A stretch of DNA of 64,000 nucleotides, taken from positions 10,822,181 through 10,886,180 of the forward strand of contig JACAXG010000012.1 of the NCBI GenBank assembly GCA_018881555.1, written 5' to 3'. Below are positions 36,001-48,319 of the stretch, piece after piece. How positions within the stretch are numbered: position 1 is the first letter of the stretch; each line of letters opens with the position of its first letter. The position numbers were made by a program, and so were the translations under genes. Origin of the DNA: Amblyornis subalaris. Lineage: Eukaryota; Chordata; Aves; Passeriformes; Ptilonorhynchidae. The notes under the pieces are model-generated. The model was given only the letters and a program-made list of their open reading frames with translations, had not been told where the DNA came from and ran no database searches.

Positions 36001-38989
36001 GAAGCAGATTTCTTTCAGACACAGTATGNTTTTTTTTTTCCTGCATGCTGTGTCTAAGCTGCATTACCTCACTACAGGGCCAGATAAAGTGTCCATGTAG
36101 ATATTCCTGTGACTCATTTTGCAGGCAGCTGTTTGTAAAAGATTGTAATTTTATTGTATGCTGAAACCACAGTTCAGCCAGTCTGTGAACAAAGACTTGC
36201 TTTCTCTTATTTCAGATTTTCCACTTGCAGCCTACTCCCCAACAGACTGTTAATTAAGTGCTGATCGTCTTTAATCTTCATACTGCAAAGGTTTTACAGT
36301 CTTGCTTTGTGTAGAGCATAGTATTTAGAAAAACAGTGAGCTGATCTCAGCTGGCTTGCCTAGATGCTAATGGTGTAAATATACATCACTGGAGAAGAGC
36401 TGGTCCTACTCAGTTACACTGAGACTGAATCAAAAGCCAGTTGCATGTGTCAGTGTTCAGATCAGGCCACTATGTCATGCTGAATATTTTGGTTTGAACC
36501 AAGCCAAACTAATGTGAGATAGGATAATCTGCATATGCCTTGTATTTTTTTNAAAAAAAAGTCAAATCCACAAAAAACCAAAAAAACTCAATTACAAGAA
36601 AAACCCCACACGTACGATATCCCACCATGTTATCAATTCTCAGCTGCAAGATTAAAAGATCAGATCATGAGGGAATTAATACTAAGGAAACTTGACTAAT
36701 CATTTGTGACCACAGAGGAATTCTGCTGAGAAGGGAGGAGAGGGCAAGCAAAACCAGAAGAAAAAGAATCTGACTGATGAGGGTGAAAAATGAAGGAACA
36801 GTTCAAGATTTCACATGTGCCAACCCATCATTCTGACTGCTTCAGAAGTCTGTTTTTTTCTCTGAACCATGACCATTTTATCACATCTTTTGTGAACTTC
36901 ATGTCACTGGATCACCACTAGCTGAAGTAGTAGCAAGGTTCAAGCCACTTGTAGGTCAAGGAGGTCAAATACTTCTCCCATGTCCACTTCCATTACTTCA
37001 CTAGAACAGAAAGAGCTTTAAGATAACTTCCTGCTCTGCATGAGATTCCTGGAGTGTTGCTTGTGTGTGACTTCCATACTCTCTTTTGTACTGGCCCAAT
37101 TTTGTCGTCATTCTGCACTATCCTTTATTTATTTCCCTAAAATTTGTGAATTGGAAGATTATTGACTCCAGCTCCTAGTTTCTTTACACCAACATTAAAC
37201 TGAACATCTGTGGCTCAGTTGTAATGTTAATAAATATTTGAATACAGCAAATGGGATATTGTACTGCTAGAGAGAACATGTATATTCACTCAGTTCTCAC
37301 TATAAACATCTCTTCCACATCTCCTTTCCTTCCCACTTCATCTTATATGGTATATAACCACTCAAAGCTTTGCCCTCCTACAGAGAAGCTGGAAAGAGAA
37401 AGGGAAACTAACTGCTCCATCTGTCAAGCTTTGCTCTGGCCCGTAGTTGTGTACAGTCCCACAGGGCATCTTTCCTGTAAGCACAGCACATTTTGTGCTG
37501 CAGAACGTGTGCTAGTTTACATCCTGTTTTCATTTCTGCAGAAAGTTCACTTCCCAAACAGTAACAGGGAGAGTTTCTGTAATCTCATGATTGGACAGGC
37601 TATGCATAAGTATCAATGTTCTCTGAGCAACGCAGCAAACTAGAGGCTTGAAAATGACACAAGGTGCATTGGTCCTCTTGAGACTCACTGTTACTATGCA
37701 CAGGGTGTTGTGCAGAGCAGCAGGATTACCTTTGGAGACTTTATTAGGAAAAAGTTAATGATTACCCACACAGAAAAATACAGCCAGTACAGTACTTCCA
37801 GCTGAGTTCTGGCNTTTGCCTCTGTGCTGTCACTTCTAAAACACGAAGGGATTATACCTTACTAATTTCTAATTATTCACCATCTCCACTACCTTTGCCC
37901 CATTTGGCGCAGGCATTTCCAGCATGCCCAATCAATATCAATACCATATCTCAGAGTATCTGGTACTCCATCTTTCTTTCACTTTCATATTCAGCTTGCT
38001 CATTTGATAAATTCTGTGCCCTGGTAGAGTAATAGCTTGCTTTACTAATGGAAGAGTTTTTGCTACTTTTTATCTTTTCATCTCTAAAGGTCCAGCCAAG
38101 AATATGCTGAAAACTTGCTTTTTCCCTTGTTCTTCATTAATTAAAAAAAAAAGAAAAAAAAAAGAGGCCGGGAGGATAATTACTTATTTTTAGCCAGTAG
38201 CAACTCTATAAGGTTATGCAATTGTCAATGAAAATCTAGTTTGACCTACATACATTTTATTAATGATGATGAACCAAAATGAAGCGAAGAAAACATTACT
38301 ATTTTACAAGATTAATAATATTTGAGATGAAGTTACAGAGAAAGAGGTAGAGTGTTTTATACTGTTTTCCAGTATGTACTAATCACTCTTCAAAAGCATC
38401 CTGCATTTTGGATGTCAAGAGTCTTATAATAGGTGAGTGAACACAACAGATGAAGCATAATCTGAAATGGTTAATGTCAAAGCTTGTAAGATTAGTATGT
38501 ATAAATGTGCTTACTCATCACTCCTCTCTCACGAGGCACATAATTGTTTATTATTTGTATATTCCATGCCCAGTGCATAGCTAAGTTTGGATTGTATTTT
38601 TTTTTTCAGTGTTTGTGTGTGTACCAAAAATTGTGGTAATATTATTTTTGTATGCCTCACAGAGCAGACTATATGTACAAAAACAAAATGAAAGAATGAG
38701 AGGAACACATGTCAAGAAGGGATCTTGTGCTGTTTCAAGAGAAAAAAAGAATCCGTCCAAGTTTGGACAAATTATTGTTTTTGATAGAAGCTCATAAATG
38801 CCATTTGGACCTCCTGCCCCAGCATCTTACTATCTGACGGTGGTATAGGTTTACACTTGCTGACTATGCCCAGGTTCCTCAGAGTTCCTAGCACTTATTG
38901 GGTCTATTCACAGTTCTTCAAATTAGAAAGTGGCAAAGATTGACATTCGCAGTGGAGCTAATTTTGGATCAGGGCAGGCACTGAATGCA

Positions 38990-39115
38990 GGAACACCCTG
39001 TCCTGCATATTTCTGTCCACCATAAATTCTTGAATATTATTTTTCTATGATAGTTGGACTTGATTATCTTAAAGGTTCTTTTCAACCTTAATGATTCTAT
39101 AACATGCTATGACAT
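38990..39115 (+). mobile_element. CR1 LINE 3' tail fragment, sense
   Basis: The segment contains TAGTTGGACTTGATTATCTT, AAAGGTTCTTTTCAACCTTA and ATGATTCTATAACATGCTAT. These match the CR1 3' end (GTTGGACTAGATGATCTT, then a TTCCAACC-like core, then ATTCTATG octamers). The terminal octamers are degraded, so this is an old copy. It reads rightward and its 5' limit is uncertain. Confidence 0.8.
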
Positions 39116-39234
39116 TCAGGAAGAGGAGGAGAAAGATTTTTGGTTTTAAAACAGAAGTTCAGAAAGTATTTTGAAGAGGAATCAAATGAAATGAAAGTCA
39201 ACTGTTCTTTGTGAGCAAGCTAACCCTTGTACTA

Positions 39235-39332
39235 GCTATGTCCCATGCAAAATTGTGTAGAAAATGATTCTGCAAGCTCCCCTGCTATGTCCCATGCAAA
39301 ATTGTGTAGAAAATGATTCTGCAAGCTCCCCT
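39235..39332. repeat. Perfect 49-bp tandem duplication
   Basis: Copy 1 (39235-39283) and copy 2 (39284-39332) are identical over 49 bp, each beginning GCTATGTCCCATGCAAAATT and ending AGCTCCCCT. A further GCT starts a third copy that then diverges. Identity with no substitution implies a very recent duplication, a polymorphic variant, or an assembly artefact. Confidence 0.95.
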
Positions 39333-42300
39333 GCTCTTATTTTCTTTTTTGTGTGTGTGTCGAAAGTCTTATTTGCCTGATGTTAATGACCTGACAATAT
39401 ATAAGTGACCTCTACACTTATAAAGTTGAACGGAAAATGATATCTGCGTTCTGACCCCAGCATCCTCCTAGCTCTGCAGGCTAACAAAGAGAGAACAGCA
39501 CAGTGGGCTGTACAGATTTTTATCTTCTCTTATCCTGTTATCAACAATACGCAAATGAGGGCCTGCTTTTAAAGTTAAACATACTAATTCAATCTATCTT
39601 GTCCCAAGTCAATATTTGAACTATGGGCTTCATGGCATTTTGTCGCTTGTTGTCCGTACCTAGCACCTCTATTACAGCCCATTTTCTGATGATTGGCCTT
39701 CCACAACTCACCAAGGTCATTGGAGGGCTATCATTTCCATATTGCTTTAAAATGGCAGCTGTAGAAATAAAGCTGGCTCTTCATTTACTTGCTCCTGCCC
39801 CCCTCAAATCCCTTTAACAGGGTGAAACTGTAACGTTTACTTCGTCACAGGATCTGAGTTTTAAATCAAGAATTAAGGTGGAGGAGAGGAGTGGTGGGAT
39901 TCCTTTGGCCCAGACTACACCTCACCTAGGCAGGAGGGAAGGCAAGGCTGCCTGAACAGTACTACTTTGTTTACCACATTGTTGGTTTTTTTCCTGGCTG
40001 TATTGGACCTTGTTTTGTTTTAGCCATTGTTCAGCTCTTGGCTGTACGTGACTTATGTTCTACATCTGTATTTTTTTCCTGTAATTTATTTGCCTTATCA
40101 GTAAAGATGGTTCCCTGTGGAATAGTTATGTTTAGTTGATTTTGGATTCAGTCTTTATTCTTATAGTGACAGCTGTGCCCTCAAAAGCAGCATGTAAACA
40201 GCTACATGGAAAGGCATAAAGCACCTCAAGGGCTCACCAGAACAGGAAATGGGCCTACAAGTGTAGGACAGATAAGATCCCTAAGGGAATAAAGATAAGA
40301 TTTAACTGTAGAAACCAACCATTTCAAATGAATGAGATTATGATAATAGGTAACATGAAGGTGGGGAAGGGGCTTTTGGGCAACCACACAGCTAAGCTGT
40401 AGCTTACATGTATTAAAGAAGAAAGCATCGGTGCAGACGGACTGTAAGAAAGCCAGGTCCGTTGCTTCATTACAGGAGAAGAAAAGTGGGATTTCCACTT
40501 TGTTAAATAGTAGTGGAACAGTTAGGAGGGGAGAACAGAACAGCTCTTTAGTGAGCTGTTACAAAAAGCTGGTTTAAAAATTACTTTGTTAGCAGTGTAG
40601 AACAATCCTGTCGGAAGGACAGAAGCCACACTCTTGCCCTCAGACCCACACTCTTAGCTGCTCCTACTCTACTTTCCCAGGTTTCTTGTGCCGCACTGTG
40701 CTTGTTGGGAGAAGACCCTGCAGCTTGTCTCAAATCTCAGCAGGATCAGCCCGGGCAACACTTAACATATCCATGGGCAACTTCTCTAGCACTCACTGTA
40801 GGAACCCTCTTCCCTGCCAATACAACAGCTCTCATAAAACTTGGGTGAACTTCACTATATTTAAAAGCTCTCCTGCCAAATTTGGTTGAAAGTGTCCAAC
40901 ATCTTCAAAGCTGTTAAAAACGAGGCAATATAGTTCTAAAAAAATTGGTTGTTTTAGGTCCTTATCTTTGCATTCTAAAGAAGCTTGCAAAGACTGTAGC
41001 AAATTATGTTACTTCTGCACACCTGTGAGAAATACCAAAACTATTTGGCTGATGGTTCTTTTCTCCCAGTCTCTTTGATTTCCCCTACAAGGACTTGAAA
41101 GCATGCCTCATGACAGGAAATCCAAAAATATTTGCTACCTTCTCTGCAAAAGCCATTTTACCTGGATTCCTTTTACATCTCTGATAACATTCTGCTAAGA
41201 TTTCTCTGAACAATCACAATCAAGAAACTTTCCAGTAACAACAGTGTATTGTTCAAACATTTTCTGTCTTAATTCCCACACTTTTCTCAGAAGAAAAACC
41301 CAACCCCACCCAAAAGGTAACCCTTCCAATCCCTCACGAGGTCAGAATATGTACCTAGACAGATGGGAAGAGGAAAGGTTAGAGCTGGTTTGTACTTACA
41401 TTGAAGGCACAGGTATATTTTAAAGCAACTTGTGTCATCAAAATCTTTGGTTCAAGTAATTTGGTGGTATAAATACCTATTTTTTTATATGTTTTCACTT
41501 ATACAGAGCTCATCCTGGTTCTCAGCAAGGAATGACATCAAGCGGAAAGAAAAACTTTTCTAGAGCTGTTGTGTGGCCACCCAGACTTGGCTATTTTCAC
41601 TGGTCACTGACCAATCTATCTGCATTTCTACAGGGCTCTTGGTCATCTTGACCTATTAGAAAAACCCACTTGAGGCTGATGTGGTTCATGTAGAGTTGCA
41701 GCACTCACACTTCATCCTTCAGCACGGTCTCAGCAAAGTTTGGGGATTTCACTGAAGAAGGAGAGGAAGCCTAAGTGCACCAAAATGAAGACAGAAAAGA
41801 CTTGTTTCAGCAGCAACCATGAAAAAGGTGAGGTTGCTTCCCGAGTGGCTGCCCTTGTTGTTAACTACTGCTGGAGAAGAACGGCTTTCAGCTGAAAGGC
41901 AGAGGCTGCAGCCTGTGCTGCTTGCCATGGAGACACTCTGGTGTGCTCCAGCCCAGCTCACAGGCAGCTGGCACCCACTGCAGCCGCAGGGCAGAGATTC
42001 ACAGCTGAGGGCGGATCCTGCTGCACGGGAGTGACCCTCAACCCTTGGTTCCTGCTCTCGGGCCAGAAGGGCTGTGCCCCGTGTGCCAGGCATCCGTGCA
42101 GAGTCAGGTTTCAGCCCGGCTGCTCACTGCAGTCCAGAGCCTTGTCAGCAGTGTTTTAAGGAGCTTCTCCCTCCTTCCTCACTGTGCAGGCACACTTGTG
42201 TGCTCAGTATCTGAACTCAGCAGGGTGCGCTTTGGTAGTGGACCTGGGAACTATTGAATCTCACAGTTTAGCCTGATTTTAAACAGGCTACACAAGTCAT

Positions 42301-44448
42301 GCAGCAGTGCTGGAAAGTTCGTGCCTGGCCCAGGTATGCAAATAGTTATTGTCCTACGTAATACAATGTTTTGGACGTAGTTCTGTAGCTAGTTTATTCT
42401 GGCTTACGTAATTAAAAATATACAACATATTTAGATGGTGCAGAGCTAAAAAAAAAAATCCCCCGCCCCAAAATCTTGTGGTCTTTCTCTATTGTTTTCC
42501 AGAGTTTGTTCCATTTTGCANCGTGAAAAAACCCCAGGCATTACAGTGCTTTAGCTATGCACAACGCTATGGCTCATCAAATGTTCCCAGCACTGTAGGT
42601 GCTCTATGGCTTTCTATACCCACTAAAGGAACAGTCACTTTCTGTGTGGATGGCCACAGGCTTTACAGCCACTATTCACTCAACGTTTGCTGTAGGCAAT
42701 TTAATTCATCTGTACAATACCTGGCAACAGTTTCAAAGACAGCTTTTTACCTGAGGCATGTCTATCAAACATTCTCAAATGGAGAAAAATACCTTAAAGA
42801 AAAAAGGAAAGTAGTCTTCAGGAAAATGTTATAAAAGCATATATGTAAGGACTATAGGCAACTTGTACAAGATCTTTTGTTTTACTTATCAAATGATTTA
42901 CCTGTGCTTGAGAATACCCAGAACACAGGTAAAAATCTTGCAAATGCTAAGAAGCATTTTGTCATACAGTTATTGTTTAGAAATATTTTGTTCTTCTTCT
43001 TTCAAGTTCCTCATTTCCAATGAAGGTTTTTCTCAAACAGACGTAAGCCACATCTGAGAGGCTGTTTTGTTTTGCCACGCCTAAGACCTTGAGATTAATT
43101 GCTTAATGCAAAAGTAAACCACAGAAACCTGGCAACAATATTTGAGTCACTAATGCTCTTTTTCAAGATACATAGCCCCCAAATTAGCACAGATTAAAAA
43201 GAAGTCATAAATCATAGCTAACATTTAGTGAAGTACACTGACATTTCTGTTGCATAATGGATCAAATCTAGAGCAGCTGCAGCTGAACTGTGCTGCAGCT
43301 CACTGTGAAGAACCAATGTTCATCAATGGAAACATCCAAGGAACACAGACCGCAGCAGTACCAAGGAGTTTCAGAGATTAAAGTTACTAGCATGGTGTGG
43401 CTCTGATCCTGTAAAACACACAAGCTATTTCACACACGTGGAATTTTACAGTTTAGCTGAAAGGGAAAGTCAGTAAAGAAAGTTTGCAGGGTTAGACTTC
43501 TATCTTGATAAAGAGAAATGGTTGTAGCAGCTTTATCCAGGAAGTGCCCAAGTAAAGTAGGGAAGGAATCCATAGATTTTTTTCAAAACTGGAATATTTT
43601 TCTTGAGTATGACAGAAGTCTTGCAGAGAGTACAAATAGTTCTTCTCATTTTTCCTAGGCCTTTCAGTGCAATCAACCAGCTGCACTTGAAGTCAATTCT
43701 AAGAGTATAAGCAAACCCTGTCCCCTAAACAAGATTGCCAATCTAAGCCGTACTTTATTTCTGGCTTACTGAGAGTTTAATGTGCACAGCCAGAATTCAC
43801 ACTGTGGATTTGATTCTTTTTAGTCCCTCTCTCTTGTTACCCAGGAGACAGCTATCTATTGTTTTCTTTTGAAGAAAACCCAAAGCTATGAGAAGCTATA
43901 CAGGAGCTATGCCTCCTGGTGCTGTGTATTCCATGCCTGACAACACCCATTTTTGGCTTGTACTTCAAACATGTCATTCCTGTGCAAAATAGGTTTGCCT
44001 CCCTCCACAACCCCGAATATTTTCTGCCCTTTTTCCTTAGCTTTTGAGGCTAGGAACATGTGTAATCCCAGTCATCCACTGATATCTTACAGATTTTCCT
44101 TTGCTGTACAGAGACAGCTGCTCAGTCAGCAGCAACATCAGCAGCAGACATTGCTCTGTTCTGGCAGCCTGTCCTGCTTTCATGCACCTTCCTAAAGGTG
44201 CTTTTCACTCAGCCATCTAAGAAATTCTCTCAGCTAACAAGCACTGCTATACTTCATCTCATTTTCTTAAGTTTTAAATAGGGTACAGNAGTCCAACAAA
44301 GATGCACCGAGCTTTCTTTGGTAACCATGCAGCCACTTCCTGATCTCCTAGACTACTGCTAGCACAGTCTTGCTGTGATTGTGGCCAGTTGTATAGCTAG
44401 ATAAGAACATCATCATTATGGAAGCATCCAGTTCCTCTTCTAGAATTA
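39333..44448. other. Non-coding stretch, no gene recognised
   Basis: No supportable exon. A short GTGTGTGT run is at about 39351-39360, and an A/C-rich island at 41291-41315. A moderately GC-rich, CpG-poor block spans 41740-42260 and carries overlapping frames on both strands (up to 114 codons), none of which I recognise. Positions 42521 and 44289 are unresolved. Confidence 0.6.
41740..42260. other. Locally GC-rich block with overlapping open frames
   Basis: GC content rises above the surrounding desert without the CpG density of the island. Plus-strand frames 41819-42034, 41941-42159 and 42045-42257 overlap a minus-strand frame at 41749-42093. Because frames are open on both strands and in several phases, composition explains them better than coding. 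It could be part of an unrecognised transcript or an old insertion. Confidence 0.3.
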
Positions 44449-44514
44449 TTTAGGTTGGAAAAGACATTTAAGATTGAATTCAACCACAAACCTAACACTG
44501 CCAAGTCCACCAGA
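44449..44514 (-). mobile_element. CR1 LINE 3' tail, antisense fragment
   Basis: The plus strand reads TTAGGTTGGAAAAGACATTT, AAGATTGAATTCAACCACAA and CCTAACACTGCCAAGTCCAC, closely matching the reverse complement of an avian CR1 3' end. The element reads leftward. The terminal octamer is reduced to TAGAATTA at 44441-44448. Confidence 0.85.
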
Positions 44515-44844
44515 AGAAGTGATGGGATGAGCAAATATCCTTTTCCAGGTGCTCTCTACAGTGCAGCTGGAGGTGGTGATAGTGGAGATAAGGGTTACAA
44601 TTGTTACTGTGCTTCTCTTCTAGTGAAACAGTCATTTCGTCATGGACCTACCCAAACTCCCCGGTGTACTGTTCCCACCTGCTGTGCCGCAGTACCGACT
44701 GGAGCATGGCTGGACAACGATTTGAAGTGCTCAAACTGACTCTAAGCTTCCTGTGTGATTATTACTGAGTAATCTGCCACCATCACAGAAAGTTATCCCC
44801 TCCCCTGGAGGCCTCACAGACAAGGAGCACAAAGCACACAACAC

Positions 44845-45480
44845 TCAGGTTTCCCAAGCCTGCTGCCCTTCCTGCCTCAGAGTGTAGACTGATTCAGACT
44901 GATGATTTACAGATTCATCTTTTTCCAGCATGACTTCTTGGCCTTTTAGGTCATGGCACTGCTTTGGCTTGCAGGGGTCTTGCTTGTGCAAAGATACATT
45001 CCTGATGTCTGCTATCAGCTGTCTTTCAGCAGCTACCTCACCAAGTACTGCTTTGTTCCAGAGTGGGCTTATCTCTGCACTTGCCAACACCCTGCACTTA
45101 TCTGAGACAGACATTATCTTCTCATTTAAGTGCAGGCCATTCACATTACAGTATGCATGTTGTCTATAGTGCATATCCTGGTGGGAGGTCTCCCAGTCTT
45201 TCTGAGCTTGTTTGCTCAGTTTGGTGAGCTGCTAATTCTGCTTGATCTGGAGAACAGTCACAGCAACAAGATACGCACGGTGCCCCCAGCACCAAGTCAA
45301 GACAGAGGACACCCAACGGAAGCCCTTGAAGGAAGTGAAGGATTTTGGCAGACTTCCACTGTCCAGTCCTATGACAAGAACTGCTTCACACCGTGAACTC
45401 ACTTTCAGCACAAACAGCCTTTCAAAGAGGCTTTGTTGAAGTGTAAAATCCTCAGAACATCTTGGTAGAGGTCGGTACAT
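44845..45480 (-). pseudogene. Candidate decayed retrocopy, unidentified protein
   Basis: One minus-strand frame runs from the ATG at 45480 to a stop ending at 44845, interrupted by a single TAG at 45234-45232. It comprises 82 codons, the stop, then 128 further codons. The second part is hydrophilic and charged (QLTKLSKQAQKDWETSHQD at its start, DPCKPKQCHDLKGQEVMLEK near the end). I recognise no domain. Two hundred and ten sense codons with one stop is unusual for this AT-rich region, and no splice signals are needed, which would fit an intronless retrocopy. Against it, plus-strand frames at 44930-45169 and 45130-45396 are also open, so stop-poor composition may explain part of it. No poly(A) tail or target-site duplication was identified. 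Confidence 0.25.
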
Positions 45481-48181
45481 CGTGATCTAAGTTTTGATCG
45501 ACTCCAATTCCCTGAACACTGCCGAGACTTAAATGCAAATAGTGCAGAAAGTAAGCTGAGAAGGGAGGACATCTGTGTGTTTCTTAACACTAGGACCACC
45601 ACAGCTGTCAGGCAAAAATGATGTGAATAAAAAAAAAATAGTAATCCTGAAATAGGCAGTATCTGGGTAGGCATTAAACAACTGGATGAGTACGAAATAT
45701 TCCTCACCCATACCTACACTGGGAACTGACCAGTGGATTTGCCTGGTTAACGAAGACCTATACAAAGCAACAAAAACCCTATACACAAACTGCTGGTATC
45801 TGTCTGTAATGTGTATTTTGAGGATGTTGTTTGTATCAAATTATGGTATTATTCAATCACACTATGAACAATGCGATCAGCATTACATACAATCCTTCAT
45901 ATATTGCAAGTTTTTAATCAAAAGTGACTTTAACTTTTCTTGATGCTCAGTCCTACAAGAGAAATCTGACCTTGACCTTCTGTTTAAATAACAAACCCTT
46001 TACATTAAATTTGCAAAAAAAGAACAGTACAGATCCCATAGAAGTCATTGGCTGGAACTAACCAAGCATTTAGTCTTCTACTGGAATTCTGAAAGGAGAA
46101 TTATGGTACTTGCACACACCTATTAAAAGGATAATTATGCTGAAGAAATTAAACAACCTACACATGATGCCTCAAGCTGTTGTATAGTTTTTTTGCAGTA
46201 CGCTTTAAAAAGCCATTGGCTGCGTCCACTTTTTTCCCAGATGCAGGGAAATACCTTCCTTTGAGACTGTGCCAATCTAAACTGCAGAGTTAGTCATAGA
46301 CCATAATGGCTTAAAATTTAGAACAACTTCAAGATGAGAGCACCAAGCTCGTGTTCAGGCTGGAACTGTGACCCTCGTTGTTTCAAGTCCAAGGACAACC
46401 TACAGCCAGATTCAGTTCTTACATAACATTGTAAAACATTTCTAAGAGTCTCCCTCTTAATCTTTTAGCAAGAAGTGCTTCTTATCCTAGACTCATGAGG
46501 CATAGCTGGGCAGCACCAGAGAGCTATGCCAGCTGACAGTGCTTAATGAGGGCAGAGCTCTAGCTTTTCATCAAGAAAAAGCTTTTAAATAACAAGTCCC
46601 CTTCTGCTGCAACTGGCAAGCTGAGCCTGAAATTTATGTCCCTACCTCTCCTTCTGCAGCAGTCTGCATGTAACACTACAGAGAAAATAAAAAATAGAGC
46701 AACTTCAAAGATGTGGTTTTTTTTAAAATTAAGACATCACCTACAACTATGGTAGCTGTTTTAATACTAATTATCAGGAACCCATACCAACAAAGGCTTT
46801 TAAGGTAATTTTACAATTTTAAATTTTATTCTTGCTGGACATATGCAATAAGGAAACACAGCACAAAGATTTTCAAGGTGTCCTTTTTCCTATAAAGATT
46901 AGAGTCAAAATGACAGTTTAAACTAAACAAAAACCCCACCCCCAGCTATCCCTCTCCCAACCTCCACACCACAAAACCCAAACTTTCTGAGACAGAAACA
47001 AAAGCCAGATGTCCCTGGAGCCTATCTGTTGTTTCTGGAGGTGGGTCAGCTGGACATTGACTTAATTCTGTTTCCAGTTAGCTGATATTTTTAGGCTATT
47101 CCTCCTTCTTGCTTACTGAAAAGAACATGTAGCTGCAGTAATATCTTATTATCTAACTCTCCTAAAGTCCTTCAAACTCNGACAGAAAAAAAAAGAATAG
47201 ACTGAGTTCTGTACTCTCATTTCGAGTTTGTTACAAACTATCTTTTATGGTTTATATATTAATACCTAGCAAAAAGAAAAAATTCTTTATATGTTCTGCT
47301 TATATCTAATAGTTTTCCACTTGAGTCAAGGACCAGTTCTTAAGTAACACCTGCTTGTGCATTGCAATAGGACTGCTTCAAAACACAGAGAGAGCAAGGG
47401 CCCAAACCCATCATTACAGCCAAGTGCAGTTTGTAATACTGTGGGTAATTCTATTACACCACTGGTGAGGTTTGGCACAACTGAGCCTTTCAAGACCAAG
47501 GCAGACAATGAATCAAAAAAAGTAGATCCTCTGTAACGAGCTTAAAACTTTAAGAGCAAAAAGCAAATCTTTGGCCTCGAAGTGCAGCTCCTCTAGTCCC
47601 ACAGCACACAGCCCATGCTCAGTCTTAGCACACTACACAAGAGCTCAGCTCACCTCTTCCCCAGCCATCACTCCCAAAAGCAGAGCAGTGCAAACACACT
47701 TACCTGGCTATCCAGGGACGACGTAGGTGCTAGCACAGGCTGGATCTCCTTTATACGGCAGGCCTTCCACTGCTCCCTGTTCCCAATGTTCAAGTAAAGG
47801 AGAACTGTTTATGCTACTGCACTGATAAAAATCACCTCAGAGGGGCCCAGAGCTGCCCTCATAGCTCATAAATTATATAGTTTTACTCTGCTTGGCACAG
47901 GCTTGAACCCTGTTATAATTTAGGTTAAAAGACAACACAAAGTTTCTGCCTTTTCAGAGCCCTTCGGCAGTTTTGCTGCAAACCACAGGGTCTGGTCAGG
48001 CCTCTACAGGTGTTCTTAATTAGGAGAGAATCCACGTAAGGTACAAGCCTTAAAGATATATGTCTTTTAAGCACAAGCCTTCAAAACTCAGCTGTATCAC
48101 ACCGTCATCTTCACTGAGTTATGCTTACAAAGAGCACAGATAAAATAGTGTTTAATCAGAGCTGCTGCTTCCCTTTGCAAG
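45481..48181. other. AT-rich non-coding stretch, no gene recognised
   Basis: Short frames only; the 100-codon minus frame at 45405-45707 overlaps the candidate retrocopy in another phase. An A/C-rich island lies at 46921-46982. Position 47180 is unresolved. Confidence 0.6.
46921..46982. repeat. A/C-rich low-complexity island
   Basis: CAAAAACCCCACCCCCAG is followed by pyrimidine-rich sequence and then CCACACCACAAAACCCAAAC. Same A/C orientation on the plus strand as the other islands. Confidence 0.7.
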
Positions 48182-48319
48182 GAAAAGATAATGAAATAGC
48201 TATCCTGCAGTATGAGACCATTGACTTATCTCATCCTAATGTGAATGCATGGTTGATTCACCTTCCTGCCTTTGACTTGCTTCAACGCTTCGATTTAAAA
48301 AGTACTTCTATCCTTAGAG
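48182..48319 (+). other. Exon-like segment, 138 bp, symmetric phase 1-1, unverified
   Basis: A pyrimidine-rich acceptor (GCTTCCCTTTGCAAG) precedes, and a strong donor (AGAG|GTAAGAG) follows, a 138-bp segment. One frame is open across it: two bases, 45 codons, one base, giving symmetric phase 1-1. The peptide contains EIAILQYETIDLSHPNVNAW and AFDLLQRFDLKSTSILR. I do not recognise it. A 45-codon open stretch has a noticeable chance probability, and neither flank shows a partner exon, so this is a lead rather than a gene call. Confidence 0.2.

Larger units (their letters stand above)
29169..38989. other. AT-rich non-coding stretch, no gene recognised
   Basis: Nothing here can be supported as a gene. 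The longest frame is 130 codons (37251-37643, plus) and has no recognisable domain. A consensus donor, CAG|GTAAGT, occurs at 29716-29722 after a possible acceptor, which could mark a non-coding exon. A/C-rich islands occur at 32639-32722, 32978-33035, 34130-34168 and 36569-36611. An A-rich tract lies at 38143-38164. Single Ns occur near 31152, 36029, 36552 and 37814. Confidence 0.6.

Noticed and set aside
37251..37643. 130-codon plus-strand frame
   Set aside because: No recognisable domain, no splice or promoter context, and its composition is like the surrounding desert. Length alone is within chance for 57 kb.
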